The notes: a model not told the origin generated them from the sequence alone. 64,000 nucleotides of DNA from Streptomyces koelreuteriae (GCF_018604545.1 NZ_CP075896.1:124001-188000), one strand, 5' to 3'. Shown: positions 24,200-34,559, numbered from the stretch's first letter. Translations and numbers: made by a program.

Positions 24200-25225
24200 T
24201 CAGAGCCAGCGCTTCTTGCGGAAGACCAGGTAGACAAGGGTGACCAGGGCCGCTGTGGTGATCAGCATGGCCGGGTAGCCGAACAGCCATCCCAGCTCGG
24301 GCATGTGGGCGAAGTTCATGCCGTAGACGGCCGCGATCGCGACGGGGATGGCGATCAGGGCGGCGGCCGCGCTGATGCGCCGCACGTCGTGGTTCTGCTG
24401 GACGCTCGTCTGCGCGAGGGCCATGGTCAGGGCGTTGTCGACGAGCTCGGTGAGCACGGTGACCCGTTCGGCGGCCTGGGCGAGGTGGTCGGCGACGTCA
24501 CGGAAGTACGCGGCCAGCTCCCGGTCCACGCCGGGGACGCGGCGCTCGGCGAGATCGCCCAGGGGCTGGGCCAGTGGCGCGACGGTGCGGCGCAGTTCGA
24601 GGAGCTCGCGTTTGAGCTGGTAGACGCGGCCGACGTCGTGTCTGGCGTCCGGGGAGAAGGCGTCGAATTCGACCTGGTCGGCGTCCGCCTCCAGCGCGGC
24701 GACGACATCGAGGTACTGGTCGACGACCGAGTCCGCGATCGCGTGCAGCACCGCGACGGGTCCGTGGGCCAGGCGCTCGGGGTCGGCTTCCAGGGCGGTG
24801 CGGACACCGCTCAGGTGCCGGGCGGGGTCATGGCGTACGACGACGATGAAGTCGCGGCCGACGAAGGCCATGATCTCGCCGGTGCCGACGATGTCGGTGG
24901 TGGGCGTCAGCTCCTCGTGTTCCAGGTAGACCGCGGTGCGCAGGACGAGGAAGAGGGTGTCGTCGTAGCGCTCCAGCTTGGGGCGCTGGTGGGCGTTGAG
25001 GGCGTCCTCGACGGCGAGCGAGTGCAGGCCGAAGGCCCGGGCGACGATCTGGAGCTGTCCGGCGGTCGGGGCGTGCAGGCCGATCCAGACGAATCCGCCG
25101 GGGCTGGTGCGGGTGACGTCCATGGCCTCGTCCAGCGGGAGGTGTCCGGGCCTGCGGCGCCCGTGCTCGTACAGGGCGCAGTCGACGACGGGGATCTCCT
25201 GCCGGGGCGTGTCGTGGGCCGTCAT
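24200..25225 (-). CDS. corA: CorA-family magnesium/divalent metal transporter (copy 2)
   Basis: A 341-residue CorA protein with the same layout as copy 1 and the signature VYGMNFAHMPELGW near the first membrane helix. GAGGAGGTGAGCC precedes the ATG at 25225. Tandem placement and strong likeness to copy 1 indicate an old local duplication. The two may differ in regulation or metal preference, or form mixed pentamers. The 103-base gap between them has no recognised promoter. Confidence 0.88.
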   Translation of the reverse strand: MTAHDTPRQEIPVVDCALYEHGRRRPGHLPLDEAMDVTRTSPGGFVWIGLHAPTAGQLQIVARAFGLHSLAVEDALNAHQRPKLERYDDTLFLVLRTAVYLEHEELTPTTDIVGTGEIMAFVGRDFIVVVRHDPARHLSGVRTALEADPERLAHGPVAVLHAIADSVVDQYLDVVAALEADADQVEFDAFSPDARHDVGRVYQLKRELLELRRTVAPLAQPLGDLAERRVPGVDRELAAYFRDVADHLAQAAERVTVLTELVDNALTMALAQTSVQQNHDVRRISAAAALIAIPVAIAAVYGMNFAHMPELGWLFGYPAMLITTAALVTLVYLVFRKKRWL

Positions 25226-25370
25226 GGCTCACCTCCTCGCGGGACGCGGGTGCCGCGCGCGCCGCGATTACCACGATGGCATGGAAGCGCGGCAGCGTCA
25301 TGGGACGCGTGGAGCGTGATGCGGCCACGGGCAGTACGTCCCCGTCCGGTGTCATGGGGGCTTTCTGGAA

Positions 25371-25411
25371 CACCTCCGGGCGAGGGCCGGGCCAAGGCTC
25401 GCCCGGAGGTG
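25371..25411 (-). terminator. Strong hairpin downstream of lysA
   Basis: CACCTCCGGGCGAG (25371-25384) pairs perfectly with CTCGCCCGGAGGTG (25398-25411), a 14-base-pair stem with a 13-base loop. It sits 21 bases beyond the lysA stop on the minus strand and is the likely terminator of that operon. Confidence 0.65.
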
Positions 25412-25432
25412 GTGTGCGGGGGACGCGGCGGG

Positions 25433-26776
25433 CTACAGGCCCACGTCCCGGCTGCGGATGTCGTCCAGGGACTCGCGGCGTACGAGGAGCCGGGCGCGGC
25501 CGTCGCGCACGGCGGCCACGGGCGGGCGGCCGACCAGGTTGTAGCCGCTCGCCATCGACAGGTGGTAGGCGCCCGCGACGGGGACGGCGAGGAGGTCCCC
25601 GGGGCGTACGTCGTCGGGCAGCGGGACGTCGGCGGCGATCACGTCACCGGCCTCGCAGTGCCGGCCGACGACGGTCACCAGGGCCGGGGACGCGCTGCCG
25701 CGGCGGCCGATCAGGCGCGGCGCGTACCGCACCCCGTACAGCGCCGGCCGGGGGTTGTCGCTCATGCCGCCGTCGACGGCCACGAAGGTGTGGCCTCCGG
25801 TGCGCTTGACGGACAGGACGTGATACAGCGCGATGCCGGCGGGGCCGGCGATGGCCCGGCCGGGCTCGATGATCAGGCGCGGCACGGTGAGGCCGGCCGA
25901 CGCGCACGCCTCGGTCAGCTCCGCGCGGACCTTGCGGGCCAGGGTGGTGAGGTCGAGGGCCTCGTCGCCGGGGCGGTAGGCGATGCCGTGGCCGCCGCCG
26001 AGGTCGATCTCCGGCAGGACCAGTCCGTGCTGCTCGTACAGCCGGGCCATCAGCCCCACCATGCGGCGTACGGCGGAGAGGTAGGGCTTGACGCTGGTGA
26101 TCTGTGAGCCCAGGTGGCAGTGCAGACCGGTCAGTTCGAGCTGGGGCTGGTCGAGTATGCGGGCGATGGCGTGCTGGGCGTAGCCGTCGGAGATCGACAG
26201 GCCGAACTTCTGGTCCTCCGTGCCGGTGCGGATCTTGGCGTGGCCGCCTGCGCTGATGCCGGGCACGACGCGGACCATGACCTTCTGGTGGCCGTCGGGT
26301 CCGACCGCCGCCGCCAGCCGGGCGATCTCGGAGGGGCTGTCGATCACGATCCGTCCGACGCCGAGGCGCAGGGCGGTGTCCAGGTCGCGCGGGGACTTGG
26401 CGTTGCCGTGCAGGACGATCTTCTCGGGCGGGAAGCCCGTGGTGACGGCGAGTTCCAGCTCACCGGCGGAGCAGACGTCCAGGCCCAGGCCTTCCTCCTC
26501 CATCCAGTGGACCATGGCCCGGCACAGGAACGCCTTGGCGGCGTAGAGGACTTCGGTGTCGGGGAAGGCTGTCCGGTAGGTGCGGCAGCGTTCGCGGACC
26601 TCGCCCTCGTCCAGGACGTAGACGGGGGTGCCGAAGCGGTCCGCTATCTCCGCGAGCGGTACGCCACCGACGGTCAGGTCCCCCGCACGGGGCTCGGTGG
26701 TGGAGGCGGGCCACACCGACAGGTCGGCGGCGGTGGTGGCAGCGGTGGTGACCGCGGGTTCGTGGACGGTCGTCAT
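25433..26776 (-). CDS. lysA: Diaminopimelate decarboxylase (LysA-type)
   Basis: A 447-residue fold-type III PLP decarboxylase. The PLP lysine is in VLYAAKAFLC. HGNAKS, GLHCHLGSQI, DLGGGHGI, EPGRAI and the active-site Cys of VVGRHCEAGDV complete the LysA pattern. The reaction, meso-diaminopimelate to lysine and CO2, makes lysine. A genome usually has a housekeeping lysA near thrA/hom, so this copy beside an NRPS cluster predicted to load a basic amino acid may be a dedicated supply enzyme. Its ATG (26776) overlaps the preceding stop by four bases. Related decarboxylases for other diamino acids are an alternative. Confidence 0.82.
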   Translation of the reverse strand: MTTVHEPAVTTAATTAADLSVWPASTTEPRAGDLTVGGVPLAEIADRFGTPVYVLDEGEVRERCRTYRTAFPDTEVLYAAKAFLCRAMVHWMEEEGLGLDVCSAGELELAVTTGFPPEKIVLHGNAKSPRDLDTALRLGVGRIVIDSPSEIARLAAAVGPDGHQKVMVRVVPGISAGGHAKIRTGTEDQKFGLSISDGYAQHAIARILDQPQLELTGLHCHLGSQITSVKPYLSAVRRMVGLMARLYEQHGLVLPEIDLGGGHGIAYRPGDEALDLTTLARKVRAELTEACASAGLTVPRLIIEPGRAIAGPAGIALYHVLSVKRTGGHTFVAVDGGMSDNPRPALYGVRYAPRLIGRRGSASPALVTVVGRHCEAGDVIAADVPLPDDVRPGDLLAVPVAGAYHLSMASGYNLVGRPPVAAVRDGRARLLVRRESLDDIRSRDVGL

Positions 26777-27183
26777 CGGGTGATCCCCTCTCCTGCGATC
26801 AGCAGCGCCAGTGCCGGGACGAGTGCGGAGGCCTCCTGGAGCGGCGCCGTGGACTTCCCCGGTCCGCAGGCGGCGGATCGGGGGGCGGTCCGTGCGGGCG
26901 CCGGTGCGCACAGCTGGGGGTCGACCGTGAGGGCGGTGACGCCGAGCGGTGCGGTCAGTGCGCGCAGCGCGGGCTCGGCGAGCCTGATCCACGCCTGGTC
27001 GGGGCCGAGCGTCTCGGCCAGTGCGCGTCGGGACGTGAATCCGACGGTGGTGCGCTCACCGAGCGGTGTGCGGAAGAGACGGGCCACGCACCCGTCTGGT
27101 CCCGGCCGGACGGGCACGAACAGGAGTCCGGCCGGGAGACGATCGGAAGGCTCCGGGTCTTCGCCGGGCAAGAGTTCTGGCAT
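26773..27183 (-). CDS. SseB/SAV_915-like hypothetical protein
   Basis: A 136-residue protein with a pattern resembling SseB-domain or SAV_915-type proteins: PVRPGPDGCVARLFRTPLGERTTVGFTSRRALAETLG, then LRALTAPLGVTALTVDPQL. These small actinobacterial domains have no defined function. GGAGG precedes the ATG. It is translationally coupled to lysA through an ATGA overlap and appears to be first in a two-gene operon. Confidence 0.6.
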   Translation of the reverse strand: MPELLPGEDPEPSDRLPAGLLFVPVRPGPDGCVARLFRTPLGERTTVGFTSRRALAETLGPDQAWIRLAEPALRALTAPLGVTALTVDPQLCAPAPARTAPRSAACGPGKSTAPLQEASALVPALALLIAGEGITR

Positions 27184-27258
27184 GGGACGCCTCCTGGAAG
27201 GGACCGGCCGGCTGACAACCCCCGGTGCGGGGGTGCGTGCCGGTGCTCTCCAGTGACG

Positions 27259-28152
27259 CTATGCCCGGGCCCCCAGGTCCTTTGACCCTTCATGACGGGA
27301 CGCTGACGGCTGCCGGGCCGATGCTGACGGATCTTTGACGCGAGGGGCCGGGGCCTCGGAGTACGCCGTCCCGGGCGGCTCCGGGGCGAGCGGCTGGGCC
27401 GCGTACGTGATACGGACGACGCCGTCCTCGTGCCGCTCCGTCCTGCCCCGTACGCCGAAGACGCCACGCAGGACGTCCGGCGTCAGGACATCCAGTACGG
27501 GTCCGGCCGCCACCACCTCGCCCTCGTGAAGCACCACGAGGTGGTCGCAGAGCCGGGCGGCGAGGTCGAGGTCGTGGAGGACAGCCAGGGTGGTGATGCC
27601 GGTGCTGCGGATCAGGTCCAGGAGTTCGAAACGGGCGCGGATGTCGAGGTGGTTGGTGAGTTCGTCCAGGACCAGCAGATGCGGGCGCTGGGCGAGGGCG
27701 CGGGCCAGGAGGACGCGTTGGCGTTCGCCGCCGGAGAGGGTGGCGTAGTCGCGGTCCGCGAAGGGTGCGACGCCGCAGCGGTCGACGGCCTCCGCCACGG
27801 CCCGGCGGTCCTCGGCGCCGTCCCGGCCCATGAGGCCGTGGTGGGGGGTCCGGCCCAGGGCGACGATCTCGGTCACGGTCAGGCCGGTGCTGGTGCCGGC
27901 GTCCTGCAGTACGGCTGCCGTGCGGCGGGCGGCGGTGCGCGCGGACAGCGCCCAGACGTCGTCGTCGCCCACTCTGACGACGCCGTCGGCCGGGCGCAGT
28001 GAGCGGTAGACCGTGCGGAGCAGGGTGGACTTGCCGCTGCCGTTGGGGCCCACGAGCCCGACGATGTCGCCCTTGGCGGCCTCCAGGTTCACCTCGCGGA
28101 GGATCGGCCGGCGGTCCAGGGTGATGTGGAGGTTGTCCACGGTCAGTTTCAT
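27259..28152 (-). CDS. ABC transporter ATP-binding protein (FecE/FhuC type)
   Basis: A 297-residue ABC ATPase. Walker A is GPNGSGKST, the signature is LSGGERQR, and Walker B is LLVLDELTNHLD, with Leu replacing the usual Pro. The TNHLD variant is typical of metallophore importers. The last 45 residues are a Pro/Ser-rich tail. The ATG overlaps the permease stop. It energises the importer made with the following two genes, which shares an ECF-type promoter with the copper and biosynthetic operons. Confidence 0.9.
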   Translation of the reverse strand: MKLTVDNLHITLDRRPILREVNLEAAKGDIVGLVGPNGSGKSTLLRTVYRSLRPADGVVRVGDDDVWALSARTAARRTAAVLQDAGTSTGLTVTEIVALGRTPHHGLMGRDGAEDRRAVAEAVDRCGVAPFADRDYATLSGGERQRVLLARALAQRPHLLVLDELTNHLDIRARFELLDLIRSTGITTLAVLHDLDLAARLCDHLVVLHEGEVVAAGPVLDVLTPDVLRGVFGVRGRTERHEDGVVRITYAAQPLAPEPPGTAYSEAPAPRVKDPSASARQPSASRHEGSKDLGARA

Positions 28153-29297
28153 ACGGTGTCCAGGCCCTTGTTGCGGCGCAGCAGCCACAGGAAGAAGGGG
28201 GCGCCGAGCAGGGCGGTGAGGATGCCCAGCGGCAGTTCGTTGGGGCGGTTGACGGTCCGGGAGAGCAGGTCCACGACGACCAGGTAGACGGCTCCGAGGA
28301 GCGCGGTCAGGGGCAGCAGCCTGCGGTGGTCGGCGCCCACGGTGAGGCGGACCAGGTGGGGGATCATCAGGCCGACGAAGCCGATGCCGCCCGCGACGGC
28401 GATGACGGTGCCGGTGAGCAGGGCGCTGATGACCAGCAGGACGGCGCGCAGCCGGTTGACGTCCACGCCGAGCGCGGTGGCGGACTCGTCGCCGGCCAGC
28501 AGGGCGTTGAGCCGCCGTCCGAACAGGGTCAGTACGAGGGTGCTCGTCAGGACCACGACCGTGACGGTGGGCAGTTGGTCCCACTGGGCTCCGGCGACGC
28601 TGCCCAGCATCCAGAACATCACCGTCCGCAACTCGGTTGGGGTGGCCATCAGTTGGACGAAGCTGGTCAGCGACAGCAGGACGTAGCCGACCGCGACTCC
28701 GGCCAGGACCAGTCGGGTGGGGGCCAGTCGGCCCCGTCGTTGTCCCAGGGCGAAGACCAGGGCCCCGGCAGCCAGGGCGCCGACGAACGCGGCCCCCGAC
28801 ACCCCGAGACCGGCCAGCCCGCCGAGGGCGACACCGCCGAGGGTGATGACCAGAACGGCCCCGAGCGAGGCTCCGTAGGAGAAGCCCAGGACGATCGGGT
28901 CGGCGAGCGGGTTGGAGACCAGGGTCTGCAGGACCGCCCCGGCGACGGCCAGGCCCGCGCCGACCAGGGCGGCCAGGGCGACGCGGGGAGCCCGGAAGCT
29001 CCAGACGATCTGGTCGGTCGCCGGGTCGGCGGTGGCGCCCTGCCCGGTGATGTGGTGCAGGAGGATCCGCCATACGTCGGTCACCGGGACGGTGACCGCT
29101 CCGATGCTCACCGCCACCACCATGACGGCGACGAGGACGACCAGCAGGACACCGACGGCGAGCGACAGCCGCAGGCCGTTCAGACCTTGTCGGGGTGCAG
29201 CATCCCGGCGATCTTCTCCACGGCCAGGTCGTTGCTCGGGCCGAGGTACATCGAGTCCGACAGCGCCACGTACTTCTTGTTCTTCGCGGCCGGCCAC
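28149..29297 (-). CDS. FecCD-type ABC permease
   Basis: A BtuCD/FecCD-family permease with about ten hydrophobic segments, including SFRAPRVALAALVGAGLAVA, GFVGLMIPHLVRL and PNELPLGILTALLGAPFFLW. The start is unresolved. The only standard upstream start is the GTG at 29297, which gives 382 residues but overlaps the lipoprotein gene by 118 bases with an uncharged-by-family N-terminus. A CTG at 29183, overlapping the lipoprotein stop as CTGA, would give the usual length of 344. The core is certain. It probably imports a metal-loaded metallophore. Confidence 0.85.
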   Translation of the reverse strand: MAGREEQEVRGAVGLDVPRPEQRPGRGEDRRDAAPRQGLNGLRLSLAVGVLLVVLVAVMVVAVSIGAVTVPVTDVWRILLHHITGQGATADPATDQIVWSFRAPRVALAALVGAGLAVAGAVLQTLVSNPLADPIVLGFSYGASLGAVLVITLGGVALGGLAGLGVSGAAFVGALAAGALVFALGQRRGRLAPTRLVLAGVAVGYVLLSLTSFVQLMATPTELRTVMFWMLGSVAGAQWDQLPTVTVVVLTSTLVLTLFGRRLNALLAGDESATALGVDVNRLRAVLLVISALLTGTVIAVAGGIGFVGLMIPHLVRLTVGADHRRLLPLTALLGAVYLVVVDLLSRTVNRPNELPLGILTALLGAPFFLWLLRRNKGLDTV

Positions 29298-30205
29298 TGG
29301 GGGAACTCCTTCAGCAGTTTCTTGGCGTAGGCCGCCGGATCGGGGTCGTTGTAGCCGATGACGACGAGGGCGTCGACGTCGGTGGCGGCCACCTTCTCCT
29401 TGCTCAGGTCGGCGAAGGAGGTCTTGGAGGCGTTCTCGAAGGCGTTGGAGCCGCCGGCCTGGGCGAGGATGTCGTTGTAGATGCCCTTGGCGACGACCGA
29501 GCTGAAGTCGTTGCCGCCCATGGCCATGTTGGAGAACAGGACCATGACCTTGGGCTTCTTCTCGCCCTTCACCTTGGCGGAGACGCCGGCGATGTTCTCC
29601 TCCGAGGCCGCGATCAGCTTCTCCGCGCGCTCACTCCTGCCGAAGATCTTGCCCATGTCGCGCAGCAGCGTGTAGCTGTCCGCGATGGTCATCTTGGAGG
29701 TGTCCTGGTCGCAGCCCTGCGGGGAGACGTAGCTGTTGGCTCCGACCTGCTCCAGCTGCTCGCGGGTGGCGAAGCCGTTCTTCTCGTCGAAGCCGTAGGA
29801 GGTCGTGGAGAGCACCAGGTCGGGGCGCAGGCCGATCATCGCCTCGCGCGGGATGTCGTAGGCGTCGTTGAGTTTGACGTCGCCGTTCGGGAGCGCCTTG
29901 ATCGCCTTGGCGCGGCCGGGGACCTCGGACATGCCGTAGCTCTGCTGGTTGGCGACGATCTTGTCGCCGAGGCCCAGGGCGAGCAGGGTGGAGACCTCGG
30001 CGACCGAGGCTCCGTTCATGAGGACGACGCGTTCGGGCGTCTTGGTGAACTTCTCCGGCACCCCGCAGTTGTCGAGGGTCACGGGGTAGCCGGGCGCGGC
30101 GGCCTTGGACGCCTTTCCCTGGTCCGTCGAGGAGCCGGCGCATGCCGTGGTGATGAGGCAGAGGGCGCCGGCCAGGGCTACGGCGACCGGCCGTTTCGTC
30201 GACAT
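29180..30205 (-). CDS. Metallophore-binding lipoprotein (FecB/BtuF type)
   Basis: A 341-residue class III substrate-binding protein. A lipoprotein signal ends at the lipobox LITTAC with Cys22. The mature domain shows TPERVVLMNGASVAEVSTLLALGLGDKI and LRPDLVLSTT, standard for siderophore or corrinoid receptors. AAGGAGC precedes the ATG. It heads the uptake operon under the promoter at 30259-30285, immediately after the isonitrile NRPS gene. The shared promoter points to uptake of the cluster's own metallophore, but an unrelated siderophore cannot be excluded. Confidence 0.88.
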   Translation of the reverse strand: MSTKRPVAVALAGALCLITTACAGSSTDQGKASKAAAPGYPVTLDNCGVPEKFTKTPERVVLMNGASVAEVSTLLALGLGDKIVANQQSYGMSEVPGRAKAIKALPNGDVKLNDAYDIPREAMIGLRPDLVLSTTSYGFDEKNGFATREQLEQVGANSYVSPQGCDQDTSKMTIADSYTLLRDMGKIFGRSERAEKLIAASEENIAGVSAKVKGEKKPKVMVLFSNMAMGGNDFSSVVAKGIYNDILAQAGGSNAFENASKTSFADLSKEKVAATDVDALVVIGYNDPDPAAYAKKLLKEFPQWPAAKNKKYVALSDSMYLGPSNDLAVEKIAGMLHPDKV

Positions 30206-30258
30206 GCTTGCTCCTTGGTGCGGGCTGTTCGTGAGCCGTGGTGGGTTCCGGTGCAGTA

Positions 30259-30285
30259 GTCGGGGGGCGGAGCCGTTGAGTTCCC
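30259..30285 (-). promoter_or_regulatory. ECF-type promoter of the uptake operon
   Basis: On the minus strand, GGGAACTC (30285-30278), then 15 bases, then CGAC (30262-30259) continuing as TACTG. The same arrangement occurs at 40118-40144 (CGACTACTG) and 44672-44698 (CGACCTCTG). The expected start near 30252 gives a leader of about 47 bases before the lipoprotein ATG. Confidence 0.65.
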
Positions 30286-30296
30286 GACGCGGCCAA

Positions 30297-33200
30297 CTAC
30301 TTTGCGGACGAGGCGAGATGGCTCCGCTTTCGGGGCGGCGGGGGCAGCACGCCCGTGGCCACGCAGTGGTCGAGGTAGCGGAAGACGAGGTCCCGGTCGA
30401 CGGACGGGCGGGTGATGCCGCTGCCGTGCAGTCCGCTCACGACGTTGTCTGCGCGGACCCGTCCGAGACGCAGGTCGGGCTCGGTGTCCCAGGAGTCGAA
30501 GAAGGCGAGCGTGGTCGCCGCCGCACCGGACGTACGGGGAAGCTCGGCACGCCACTGGTCCAGCGGCATGCGCCGCAGGGGGTAGCCGTACTCCTCCAGC
30601 CAGTCGTAGACCTCGCCCAGTCGCACGGGGACGCTGTCGGCGTGGTTGAACACCCGTGCCGCCGAGAGGGGTTGACCGAGGCTGAGGTGGACCAGGGCTT
30701 TCGCGGCGTGGTCGACCGGCGTCCAGACCTCCTCCTCGAACAGGTCGGGCACGATGCCCGCGGGAACGCCCGCGCGCAGCACGCTCCACAGGAAGTCCCG
30801 CTCGTTCACGTAGCCGGTGGCGTGCGGGCCGACGACGCGGCCCAGCCGGTGCACGGTGACCGGCAGACCCCGCTCGGCGGCCTGTTCGAGCAGGCGCTCG
30901 GCCGCCCACTTGGACTGCTGGTAGCCGTAGCGCAGTCCGGGGTGGGGCGGCAGGAACGCCTCCGGCACCTCAGGGCTGAGGGCGAAGGGCGGGGCGACGG
31001 AGAGGGTGGAGACGAAGTGCAGGGGGGCCGACCGTACGGCCGCCATGCGCAACAGGTCTTTGACGGACTGGGTGTTGGCGGCGTGGAGGGTGGTGTAGTC
31101 GCGCATGATGCTGACGGTCGCCGCGTTGTGGAGGATCGCCCCGCAGGTGCGGGCGAGTTCGCTGAACGTCTCTTCGTCCAGGCCGAGTCGGGGTCGGGCC
31201 AGGTCGGCGCAGACCGCCGTGACGCGTTTCCTCGCCGCTTCAGGGAGCTGTATGCGGTGGGTTTCCAGGGCCTGGTGAAGGCGGGCGGTGGCCTCGGCGG
31301 CGCTCGGGGCGCGGACCGTGCAGACGACCTCCGCGTCGGTGCCGGTGAGGAGTTCCGCCAGCAGGTGTACGCCGACGAAGCCCGTGGCGCCGGTGAGCAG
31401 GACCCTGTCCGGTGTGCCGTGTGTCCGGCCGCCGTCGCCGGGCCTGATGTCCGGGTCGAGGACGCTGTCGGTGAGCAGGGACGCCGGAAGACCCGGCACG
31501 GTCGGCCGGCCCTGCCGCTCCAGGTAGCGGGCCAGCCCGGCCGGGGTCGGGTGCTGGAACAGCCAGGCCACCTTCACCTCGCGGCCCAGTTCGACGCCGA
31601 GCCGGTTCGCTACCTGGATGGCTTGGAGCGACTGGGCGCCGAGGTCGAAGACATCGTCCTCGGCGGATACGGCGGACACGCCGAGCATGTGCTGCCAGGC
31701 GGCGGCGATGGTGCGCTCCATCGAGCTGTCGGCCACCGCCCTCTCCGGCTGCTCGCCGGGGGTGGCCAGCGCCTTCCTGTCGGTCTTCCCGGAGCTGGTC
31801 CGGGGCAGGCGGTCCAGGAACTCCACGGCCGTCGGGATCATCGCCGCGGGCAGCACCTCCCGGAGGCGCTCGCGGATCAGGGCCGCGGCCGGGGCGGGCC
31901 CGTCCGGGACGACGTACGCGCACAGCCGCCGTGTTCCGTCGCCCAGCACCTGGCCGACGACAGCGGCGTCTCGGACCCCCGGCTGGGTCACCAGCGCACT
32001 CTCGACCTCGGCCGGGTGCACCCGATGTCCGCTGATCTTGAACTCGCTGTCCGCGCGGCCCAGATGGCGTAGCTGCCCGTCGTCGCCGATCCGCACGAGA
32101 TCACCGGTGCGGTAGGCGCGGGGCGCCCCGGGGAGGCGGTCGAGCGGGGCGAAGCGCGAGGTGTCCGGGACCGGTTCTCCTCGGTAGCCGAGGGCCAGGT
32201 TGTCGCCCAGGAGGTGGAGTTCGCCGTCGACGACCGCCGCCCTCGTGCCGGGGAGGGGCAGCCCGATCGGGACGTCCCCGGGGGCGAGTGAGGGGTCGTG
32301 GAGGTCGGCGACGGTGGCGGCCACGGTGGCCTCTGTGGGGCCGTAGGTGTTCAGCAGCCGGACCGACGTCCCCACGGCCTTGCGCCAGCCGTCGACCCGG
32401 GCGGGCAGGGCCGGCTCGCCGCCGATGACGACGGTACGCACCTCGGTGGGCAGGGTCGCGGTACCGGTCGAGACGGCGTAGGCCAGTTCGTGCCAGTACG
32501 CCGTCGGCAGGTCAAGGAAGCTGATCCGCAGCCGGGCGCAGGCGTCCAGGAACCCGGGGACCGACTCGGTCATGTCGCCGTCGCGGACCACGAGGGTGGC
32601 GCCCGCGCAAAGCGTAAGGAAGAGCTCTTCGACGCTGGTGTCGAAGTGGAGCGGGGCGAACTGCAGGACGCGGTCACCGCGGTGGAGGCCGTAGCGGTGG
32701 GTGGCGCCGGCCACGAAATGGGCCAGGGCACGGTGGTCGATCTCCACGCCCTTGGGACGGCCGGTGGAGCCCGAGGTGTGGAGGACGTAGGCGAGACCGT
32801 CCGGCGTCGGTGCCGTCGGCGTGGCGGCCGGGGACTCGGGTTCCGGCTGGTCGAGTCGCAGTATCGGCAGGTCGGTGAAGTCGCCCGTACGGGCGCCGGA
32901 CGTCACCACGAGCGCGGGGTGGGCGTCGGCCAGCAGCTCGGCCCTGCGCGCCGGGGGCGCTGCCGGATCGAGCGGGCAGTAGGCCGCCCCGGACGCCAGG
33001 ACTCCCAGGACGGCGGTGACGGCCTCGATGCCGCGCGGCAGGGCGACGGCCACCAGGTCACCGTGGCCGACCCCGTGAGCGGACAGGCGTCGGGCGAGCG
33101 AGCGTGCCGAGCCGAGGAGTCTGGCGTAGGTGATGGTGCGCCCGTCGTGTTCCACGGCGACGGATCCACCGTTCCGGGCGGACTGGCCGGCGATCAGGTC

Positions 33201-34559
33201 GAGGACCCCACGCGCCGGGCCGGGCAGCGGCCCTCCGTCCAATACCTGGACCGCTTCACGCGCACGCGACTCCCCCAGCGCCCGGTCGGGGGCTGCGACG
33301 GCCTCTTCGAGCAGGGAGAGCAGCCCTTCCTGGAACGCGGTGACGTCCGCCTCGTCGTAGAGGTCGGGGTTGGCGTCCAAGGCGATGCGCAGGCCCCCGC
33401 CCTCGGAGCGGTCGTAGACGTTGACGGACAGGTCGTCGACGGGGCCCGCGGAGATGTTGTGGACCGTGCTGCGGTGTCCGGCGAATCGCAGGTCGTACGC
33501 GAAGGGCATGATGTTGACGCCGGGGCCGGACAACCGGCGCTGTCCGCCGACGAGTCCGAGGTCGCGCCGCAGATGTTCGTAGCGGTAGCGCTGGTGCGGG
33601 AGTCCGGTGCGGAGTTCGGCGGAGACCCGGGCCGCCAGGTCGCGCAGGCTGTCCGAAGCGGTGACGGTGACGCGCAGGGGCAGGATGTTGCGCACCATGC
33701 AGGGGACGCGCAGTGAGACGGAGCCGAGGCGGCCCATCGCCGGCAGGCTGAGGACGATCTCCCCGGCTCCGGTCGTGTGGTGCAGATGGGCCGCGGTCAC
33801 GGCCAGCAGGATCTCCGACCAGGTGATCTCGATGTCGCGGGCGACGGCACGCAGGGACACCGTCCGAGCGGCGTCGAGGTCGACCACCCTGCGGTGGAAC
33901 GTGCGCGCGGGCAGGGCCGTACGGCCGGCGGGCGTGGCCACGGGCGGCCGGTCCGCGTACCGGTCCGTCCAGTGGGCGCGGTCCTGGGCGAAGCGGGGTG
34001 AGGAGCGGTAGGCCCGTTCCTCGTCCCGCACCGAGGCCAGGGTGCCGAACCCGCTGTCCCCCGGCGGCTCGCCCGCCACGAGTGCCGTGTAGACCTCGGC
34101 GATCCGGCGCGCGACGAGCGAGAGCCCGAAGCCGTCGAGGGCGATGTGGTGGACGCGGTGGTACCAGAGGTACTCCTCCGGTGCGATGCGGAGCAGGGCG
34201 TGGCCGAAGAGGGGGTCGCGCGTGAGGTCGACGGGTCGGGCCATGTCCTGGTCCATCCAGGCCAGGGCCGCCGCGTACGGGTCGGGCTCGCCGGTGAGGT
34301 CCGCGGTGTACGGGCGCCAGTCGGCGGCCGGGGCGTCGGTCTGCCAGGGGCGGCCCTGGTCGTCGACGACGAAGGCGGCGTTCAGGGCCTCCGTCTCCGC
34401 GACCACGTGGCGCAGCGCCGCTTCGAAGGCGGAGGGGTCCAGCGGGCCGTGGATGTGCGCGTACTCGGCGGTGTTGTAGGCGGGACTGTCCGCGTCGAGG
34501 TGCTGGCCGGTCCAGATGCCCTCCTGGGCGGCCAGCAGCGGATGGCGCACCGCTGTCAC
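30297..34559 (-). CDS. scoA: Isonitrile lipopeptide NRPS (C-A-T-R, ScoA-like)
   Basis: A 1420-residue single-module synthetase. Order: condensation (HHIALDG at 137-143), adenylation from about residue 450 ([52 protein letters not shown]), thiolation ([11 protein letters not shown]) and a terminal NAD(P)-binding reductase ([23 protein letters not shown]) that releases an aldehyde or alcohol. Hand alignment to GrsA gives a specificity code of about D-T-E-D-V-G-T-V-A-K; the acidic residues fit a basic side chain such as lysine or ornithine. The GTG at 34559 overlaps the carrier-protein stop, with GGGAGG upstream. ScoA of Streptomyces coeruleorubidus has this architecture. Confidence 0.88.
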   Translation of the reverse strand: MTAVRHPLLAAQEGIWTGQHLDADSPAYNTAEYAHIHGPLDPSAFEAALRHVVAETEALNAAFVVDDQGRPWQTDAPAADWRPYTADLTGEPDPYAAALAWMDQDMARPVDLTRDPLFGHALLRIAPEEYLWYHRVHHIALDGFGLSLVARRIAEVYTALVAGEPPGDSGFGTLASVRDEERAYRSSPRFAQDRAHWTDRYADRPPVATPAGRTALPARTFHRRVVDLDAARTVSLRAVARDIEITWSEILLAVTAAHLHHTTGAGEIVLSLPAMGRLGSVSLRVPCMVRNILPLRVTVTASDSLRDLAARVSAELRTGLPHQRYRYEHLRRDLGLVGGQRRLSGPGVNIMPFAYDLRFAGHRSTVHNISAGPVDDLSVNVYDRSEGGGLRIALDANPDLYDEADVTAFQEGLLSLLEEAVAAPDRALGESRAREAVQVLDGGPLPGPARGVLDLIAGQSARNGGSVAVEHDGRTITYARLLGSARSLARRLSAHGVGHGDLVAVALPRGIEAVTAVLGVLASGAAYCPLDPAAPPARRAELLADAHPALVVTSGARTGDFTDLPILRLDQPEPESPAATPTAPTPDGLAYVLHTSGSTGRPKGVEIDHRALAHFVAGATHRYGLHRGDRVLQFAPLHFDTSVEELFLTLCAGATLVVRDGDMTESVPGFLDACARLRISFLDLPTAYWHELAYAVSTGTATLPTEVRTVVIGGEPALPARVDGWRKAVGTSVRLLNTYGPTEATVAATVADLHDPSLAPGDVPIGLPLPGTRAAVVDGELHLLGDNLALGYRGEPVPDTSRFAPLDRLPGAPRAYRTGDLVRIGDDGQLRHLGRADSEFKISGHRVHPAEVESALVTQPGVRDAAVVGQVLGDGTRRLCAYVVPDGPAPAAALIRERLREVLPAAMIPTAVEFLDRLPRTSSGKTDRKALATPGEQPERAVADSSMERTIAAAWQHMLGVSAVSAEDDVFDLGAQSLQAIQVANRLGVELGREVKVAWLFQHPTPAGLARYLERQGRPTVPGLPASLLTDSVLDPDIRPGDGGRTHGTPDRVLLTGATGFVGVHLLAELLTGTDAEVVCTVRAPSAAEATARLHQALETHRIQLPEAARKRVTAVCADLARPRLGLDEETFSELARTCGAILHNAATVSIMRDYTTLHAANTQSVKDLLRMAAVRSAPLHFVSTLSVAPPFALSPEVPEAFLPPHPGLRYGYQQSKWAAERLLEQAAERGLPVTVHRLGRVVGPHATGYVNERDFLWSVLRAGVPAGIVPDLFEEEVWTPVDHAAKALVHLSLGQPLSAARVFNHADSVPVRLGEVYDWLEEYGYPLRRMPLDQWRAELPRTSGAAATTLAFFDSWDTEPDLRLGRVRADNVVSGLHGSGITRPSVDRDLVFRYLDHCVATGVLPPPPRKRSHLASSAK

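Noticed and set aside
27835..27900. Leu in place of Pro in the ABC ATPase Walker B (DELTNHLD) as a sign of inactivation
   Set aside because: The actual Walker B lies near 27650 and all catalytic residues are retained, so a functional ATPase is more likely.
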